DNA from: Apostichopus japonicus
Taxonomy: Eukaryota > Echinodermata > Holothuroidea > Aspidochirotida > Stichopodidae
Reading direction: 5' to 3'
DNA length: 64,000 nt
NCBI RefSeq assembly: GCF_037975245.1
Contig: NC_092569.1
Coordinates: forward strand, 9,187,001-9,251,000
The notes under the pieces were generated by a model. It saw only the letters and a program-made list of their open reading frames with translations. It was not told the origin of the DNA and did not search any database. Position numbers and translations under genes: made by a program. Positions within the stretch are counted from its first letter, which is position 1, and every line of letters starts with the position of its first letter. Of the stretch, positions 58,401 through 64,000 are shown in pieces.

Positions 58401-60972
58401 GGGCTGGGCCTGTAACGTTAGTTATGCCTTACAAGTTACATTCAGGTAATCTTAGTTAGTGTCACTGTCAGGACAAATGGTAAAAGTATCTGTAATACCT
58501 TGACTATAGCCAAAGGTTGGCCTGAATATCTGATATGGGCCTAATGTAGTTGTATAGTCTAGACGATCGTGAATTACAGCCACCACGGTCGGCTAGGGTA
58601 TTCAACAAGGACTCGGAGTTGGATAGGAATATAGTATTACTAAGCTACTCCTTACTAACCTAAATTTGTGCAGATAGGGATCATTTAACTGTTACTGCGC
58701 GAATCTTTTATCTAGTTTCAAATGACTTTCGTTCTATAACTTCTTACCTGCCACAATTTCTTACAAAATAATACCTGTGTTTATTAGTGCAGTTAACATC
58801 AATGTAAGCCTTACATTTCTTCAAATGGCAAAGATACCTTATTTCGTTCATGGTATTTTGCGTCATCCAAAAATCCACAAGAAGATAAATAAATTGATGT
58901 CGGCCTACTCATTATACGAACATTTGATAGGCCTTCCCAATATCACAGATCTATGACAGACAGCATATCACAGATCAAAGTACTAAGTAGCAATCTTTAT
59001 TTTCTGCTGGTTTTTGCTTACTTTGAAAAAAAAGGTAATGTCTGGCCAACATGCTTTATAGAAGCATAAAAAGGTGAATCATTTTCAAGTGTCACAAAAT
59101 AATATTTACATCAGGAGTCATCATTTTGAAGGAAACCGATGCAGGTACATGTGGTTAAAACGTATATGCCTTCCTAGCTGGGACTAGGAGCAAACATTTG
59201 GGTGCATGTAGTTAGGGAACACAGGATAGTAGTCTGTAGGTGACTAAGGACATGCCTAACCTGACTTCTTTTTTCCCTTCTGATTGATGTATAATTGACT
59301 CATGGCCCACTGAAAATTCTGAAATTATGATTGATATATAGTTGACACATTGCTTGCTGAAAGTGCAGTAAGTATGACCAAACTAAATGCAGCACTACTA
59401 CTCAACCTTAGATATGAGCACCTACTGTAAAAAACTAATGGAAAGTAGATGGCGTTTTCTTGCCTTCTCCTACTCCCCAGGCGACTAACACTCTAAAATC
59501 AGCAAAAACACCTCCCAAAAAAACAATGTTCCAAGGAATAGACATTTTGTAGTTAACTCCCGGCATATGACTCTGCCTATAAGTGTAGCTTAAGAAATAA
59601 AAAGTATCAACAAGTAAGTTTTTAGCTGAGATTTTGCAAAAGCAAACTTAAAACACGTTCATAATGGTGAAGAATTAGTGTCGTATTGCAAAAATGGTTA
59701 GGCTAGTATATTACTATGGACATTATAGAATAAATTAACCTACATGTGCATGAATTTATGATATAGTTGTTGATACTATAACTAACTTGGTTGAAAGGCC
59801 AACTGAACTAATTTCTTGTTGGTCCTATGCATGCATTGCAAGGTAGGTATAGGCTGTACTTTAACCACATTCACTTTCCTAGTTTCCTTTATAGATCTAG
59901 TTATTTTGTTTCACTTGGTGTGTAGCTAGGCTAAGCTTCATTCTAAGGTCAGTGAAACCCAACATAGAAAGTCACATTCTGTTTTGGTACTTTATTTAGT
60001 CTGCACTATATAACCTATGGTATGCAACATTGTTTGTGCCATGTGTTCGTCAGCATTTATTTGTTGTATTTGTTTTCAGTAGATCTATGCTTCAGAGATG
60101 CAAACTTCTCATAAAATCTATCAATGCTATGCATACTTTCCCCAAATTTGAATCCACCATGTTCTGTACTATTCAGTGTTTACTGTTTACCAAGGCATGC
60201 ACTGTTACAACAAGAGGTGAAGGGGGATTAGATTTGGTCTATTTGCGTGGAATACCCTTCTGTCATTCTTGTCATCTTTGCAAGTAATACATAGTGTATT
60301 CAAATCCAGCTTTTGCCCTTCATCTCCACTTCACCTTCTACAACATCTGCGTTGACAGCATTGACAGGAAGTCATCCTACTTATAAACTACCTTCAGTTC
60401 ATAGAGTTACAGTAGTCTCTTGTTAGCAGTATAAAGTCATGTTAGCTCATTAGCTGACTACAATGAATAGACCATGTTGACGCCTGGTAGTCCTTCCTCT
60501 CCTTAAGGAGAAATATGTATTATATGGGATGGTGCGTAACTTCATGGACTGGACATCCAGCCCACAGGTGGCCCTTTATCAGAGTGAATTTAGAGAGTCA
60601 GGACAATTCATCCAAAAGTAGCATTGCTTCTAATCCTTAATGCCCCATGAAAAAACCTAACAGCCCTTTCATGGCAACAGTAGGTTGCACGGACATCTTT
60701 CAACTACCCTGCCAGCTAACGATATTTTTTTTAGAATAATGGCTCATGACGGTCTGCGAATAATTGTTGATTTCTTGCCAAAAGGTCAAGAATGTGATGG
60801 AAATGTTGTGTGTGTGTGTATTTGTGCATGGTAAGACAACTGCTTGCAACACAATTACTGAAAAGGTAAATATGACTATGAAATATTCTGGCAAAGAAAC
60901 CCTGATAAAGGTTTGCATAATCAAACTTAATAATTAACATATGACCCCAAACTTTGTCATTCTTTATAACAG
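58401..60972. other. No gene recognised
   Basis: Short ORFs only; the 85-codon ORF at 60,030 has no recognisable domain. Confidence 0.4.
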
Positions 60973-61608
60973 CTACGTTGGATATGTGGCGAGAAAGTAC
61001 TTGGCAGCCGTCGATTTCAACTATCGCAGAAACAGTCCCAAAGAAAGATGGAGATGGGATTGATGAGTAAGTGTTTCTGTTTATGCCCTCATTATATGCT
61101 TATTTAATATGTGTAGTGAATGGCATTAGATGTACAACCCATTTCAAATGATACCATTTAGGCACATTTCTGACTCACTTCACAATAGAATATTTACATT
61201 ATTACCATAGATGCAATTGGAGGGGTTGTGGATTCATTTATGTCTTAAGGCAGAGCTTAAATGCATAACTAAATTGAAGCACTTTCAAGGTATTTACCTA
61301 GTACATGAACAAACAGTTCTACACTCCTTTTGATGGTGTTAATTGTTTCTAAGTAGTATTTCATAGTGAAAACAATCAAGATTGAATTTAGAGCAGCCTT
61401 AGAGCTTTATTTGTACATATTTGTTAGAATACCCTGTGTGTTGATTATCTGGAGGTGCACAAAGGAATATGCAAATCACAACCACCTGTTATTATTTCTT
61501 TTCAGGGTCAAGGTGAAGTACTCCACAGCTACCAAACAATTGCACCCGGTACTTTTGAAAGAGCCCAAAACCTATGGATACATTTTGCATTTCGGGAGAA
61601 CACTGTGA
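60973..61608 (+). CDS. Two candidate exons, unrecognised (possibly a decayed gene)
   Basis: 60,973-61,066 (acceptor TTTATAACAG, donor GTAAGT) and 61,506-61,608 (acceptor TTTTCAG, TGA end). Joined in phase 2 they read through as ...VPKKDGDGIDE and VKVKYSTATKQLHPVLLKEP, KTYGYILHFGRTL, stop. In the first exon a different frame reads YVGYVARKYLAAVDFNYRRN, which looks more protein-like, so a frameshift inside the exon is suspected. I do not recognise the family. Upstream exons were not found, and the 122-codon ORF at 61,455 is in another frame. Confidence 0.3.
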
Positions 61609-62477
61609 AAGTTCTGGTAGTTAGTCTATGTTCATTCAAACAGGCTGGAAAAACCTTACTTGATGAACCAAAAAATTATACCAAGAGTGCCCACTGCCAA
61701 CAATGGAAGACTTACAGAGCCAATATAAGAGTGGGTTTACACATAATCAATGGTTGTAGATTCTTAAGCTCATTTCCACAAATATATGATATGATTAATG
61801 AAACATTAAACGGGTGGAAGTAAAACTATTATTAGCAGTTGAAAGATGGTAGAATGTTTGACAAAAGAACATTTAAAACCGTACTATCATTTGCTATTAT
61901 TTGATCCCATTCACTATCACAGCTTGCATTAGACCAAATGTTATGAATACAAGCTTTTTAATTCACAGGATATAAAATACTGCAAGCAAACATCGTGATT
62001 AAATTGATGCCTATATCATTTAATCTCACCAACTTAAGTCACCAGAATGGTATAAGAACTTCTGAAATTGTGTGTATAGTACATTTCTGGTAAAAGTGAG
62101 ACACGTGAGGCAGTTTTTGTGGACATATCGGCGAGGTATGGATAGCTGCTTTCCTATATTTTTCAAAGTTGTTCATGCGTATGACATTGAGAAGTGTAGC
62201 CTCTATAAGTCAATATATAAAGGCCTACATATGTCAAAATAAACATGTCAAGCATGTACTGTCTTTTCCTTAAACAATACCTGGTCCTTTCCGTGCCCTC
62301 AAGGAAAGTTATCTTACAATCCATGATATGCATTGAAAAACATAAATGTTTCTTAATTTGAATATGTTTTTCTAAAATATACCAACTTTAATTCCTGTGT
62401 AGTGATAATCCTCTGATGGAAACATGTTCCTTATGCACCAAACTGCACAGGATGGGATGACTACACGATTGTAACCA
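61609..62477. other. No gene recognised
   Basis: AT-rich, nothing supportable. Confidence 0.4.
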
Positions 62478-62590
62478 TGGGCGTAAATCCAGGCGGGGGG
62501 ATGGGGGTGACACGTCCCACCACCACATTTCGATGGGTGGTGGAAACAATATCAAATGTCCCCCCTCCCCCACACACACACACATTTGGA
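62478..62590. repeat. G/C-rich short-element edge
   Basis: GGGCGTAAATCCAGGCGGGG followed by CCACCACCACATTTCGATGG and its inverted counterpart, then CCCCCTCCCCCACACACACA. Resembles the start of a third TIR-type repeat family. Confidence 0.4.
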
Positions 62591-62663
62591 AAAAGAGTAA
62601 TGATGTGGCTCTATTTGGTTAGGACTTACACATCTCAGGATTCATATCATCGAATATCACTCA

Positions 62664-63082
62664 ATGTTGCTGAATGGAGAATTCTACCCAAATCTCGTGA
62701 GTTGGTACCCTGAGCTCTCCGACAATATTAAGCTTAGTCTGCCTTTCTTTCGAGGCCAGTTCCAGTCGTCGTCGGTTGAAGGGTATAGACAAAAATTCAA
62801 GTTGATGAATCCAGCGGTACGGGCTATGTTTGGTGAAGTCGAAGTTCTCTTGTGGTCCTCCTCGTCTCCTCCGCCAGTTCGACGGAAGCCGAGAGATAAT
62901 TTAGTGCTTTGAGGCGTTTGAAAACATGGCTACGGAGCACCATGACTCAACATAGGCTGTACCATGTGATGGTGTGCCATATTCACCGCGAACATCTAGC
63001 CCAGTTGAAGCCTGAGGAGTTAGCAGAGAAGTTTGTCGGTTCCTCGGATTACAGACGCCGCATCTTCGGGCGATTCCAGTAG
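62664..63082 (+). mobile_element. hAT transposase C-terminal relic
   Basis: First part reads FYPNLVSWYPELSDNIKLSL and KFKLMNPAVRAMFGEVEVL. After a frame change near 62,849 it reads LVVLLVSSASSTEAER, stop, FSALRRLKTWLRSTMTQHRL, CHIHREHL and FVGSSDYRRRIFGRF, ending at TAG. SSASxxERxFSALRRxKTxLRSTM is the hAT C-terminal dimerisation signature, in the style of ZMYM1-related hAT proteins. A stop and a frameshift show it is dead. N-terminal and catalytic parts are missing. Confidence 0.8.
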
Positions 63083-63392
63083 AAAAAGAGTGCGCTCCGT
63101 CATTATAGACAGCACTTCATAGCTAGAGCCAAGCCTTGTACATAGTTGTTGTTTAGTTGCAGATGGTGCTTCAAAGACGGTGCCCGTTCCCTAATATTGG
63201 GGAAATGAAATAGGGAGCAAATTCCGTGGCAGCGCATCCCATGTTATCTTGTTGTTGAGTGATACCGGAGTTTACTCCACAGTGAGAACACTGGTTACAC
63301 GCAGGGACGTCGCTAGAGAGAGGGGGGGGGGGGAGTGGGGTGTGGGAATGTCTCACCCCAAACTAGTAAAACTGACGATAGTTGGAAAATTG
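63083..63392. other. Unassigned, with element edge at 63,302
   Basis: CAGGGACGTCGCTAGAGAGA then a G run, mirrored by TAGCTACGTCCCTG at 7,090-7,103. No gene. Confidence 0.35.
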
Positions 63393-63427
63393 GAGTGCGA
63401 CAGTCGGAATTTCCGACTGTCGCACTC
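63393..63427. repeat. Perfect 17-bp palindrome
   Basis: Arms 63393-63409 (GAGTGCGACAGTCGGAA) and 63411-63427 are exact reverse complements around one base. Confidence 0.95.
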
Positions 63428-63623
63428 TAGTTTATCTAGGCCTATTCATTATTCCTGTGATTGTGCATGACCTAAAAATTGAAAAATTTCGGTCAAAATT
63501 TACCTTGAATCTGTCAAATTTACCACGAGAAATTGTATCTCGCGATTCTTATACTCTACCGTACAAAACTTCGTATATTTTTGAATACACCAATCAAAAA
63601 ATGCCGAATAGAGCTACCGTCAT

Positions 63624-64000
63624 AGGCGTATGAGCCCAATTTGATTGGGGGGGGGGCGGTAACGGCTTGCCCGAAAAACTTAACCAAAAGTTTTTTTTCG
63701 CGCGCTAGGCGCTCGTTCCACATGTAAATGTGCATATCACATAGACATGCATCGATTTTTAAATCGCATGCAAATAACATACAATCATTTCCGTCTTATT
63801 ACCCTTCCATATTGGTTACAGTTATTTGGAAGTCGTTACAATATTAATGGTAATAATAATATAAGTTTAACTACTGAAAAACACATTGCAAATTATCTTT
63901 CTTTCAGTAGGTGCCTAAAAAATTATCAGCATTTTTGCCCGAAATTTTACAAACACATTTGGTAGGGGTGGGGGGGGGGGCTAATAAATTTGTGAAACGA
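63624..64000 (+). repeat. Repeat family R2, copy 3 (cut by window end)
   Basis: Starts CATAGGCGTATGAGCCCAAT then a G run. TTTCTTTCAGTAGGTGCCTA at 63,898 matches 24,776-24,795, and a G run follows at 63,970. The right inverted end would be just past the window. Confidence 0.6.

Overview
This is a window of animal nuclear DNA, not bacterial. Genes are split by introns with GT..AG borders. The DNA is AT-rich, with long (TA)n tracts, poly-G/C runs and relics of LINE, Penelope-like, hAT and TIR/MITE elements. WSC-domain receptors, a CD20-like (MS4A) gene and these element types suggest a marine invertebrate, possibly an echinoderm. That assignment is inference; no ribosomal or mitochondrial marker is present.

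Region 1 (1-28.9 kb) is a tandem array of WSC-domain type I membrane receptor genes. Copy C (13,814-21,416, + strand) can be assembled completely. It has a signal-peptide exon, two WSC exons, two small stalk exons, a transmembrane exon and one long tail exon. The frame is open and the splice phases agree throughout, giving 521 residues. Copy A (790-5,521) lacks only its first exon, which lies before the window; its ectodomain is nearly the same as C, but it has a different, shorter tail. Copy B (7,433-11,842) is a pseudogene with stops, indels, broken splice sites and no signal exon. Fragments of further copies lie at 22.4-23.7 kb and 28.5-28.9 kb. The A and C ectodomain halves match closely even in introns and then diverge abruptly in the stalk region, so similar ectodomains are joined to different cytoplasmic tails. 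A has an ITSM-like TEYTRV inside a duplicated 15-residue motif. C has LPPPP/PPPPF and 12 tyrosines, including two YxxP. This resembles paired-receptor families and is the main candidate for an undescribed system.

Region 2 (22.4-42.9 kb) is mostly repeats and unassigned DNA. It holds TIR-element families with G/C-rich ends, a MITE with 21-bp terminal inverted repeats, a LINE reverse-transcriptase relic, a Penelope-like fragment, a 400-bp (TA)n array, and the lone last exon of a dead MS4A paralogue next to a diverged segmental duplication.

Region 3 (43.0-51.7 kb, + strand) is a complete five-exon MS4A/CD20-like four-pass membrane protein of 228 residues, all introns phase 0, with a PPAY motif near the C terminus.

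Region 4 (51.7-64.0 kb) has no complete gene that I recognise. It has repeat-element copies, a minus-strand LINE 3' end, a minisatellite, two weakly supported exons near 61 kb, a hAT transposase C-terminal relic at 62.7-63.1 kb and a 35-bp palindrome.
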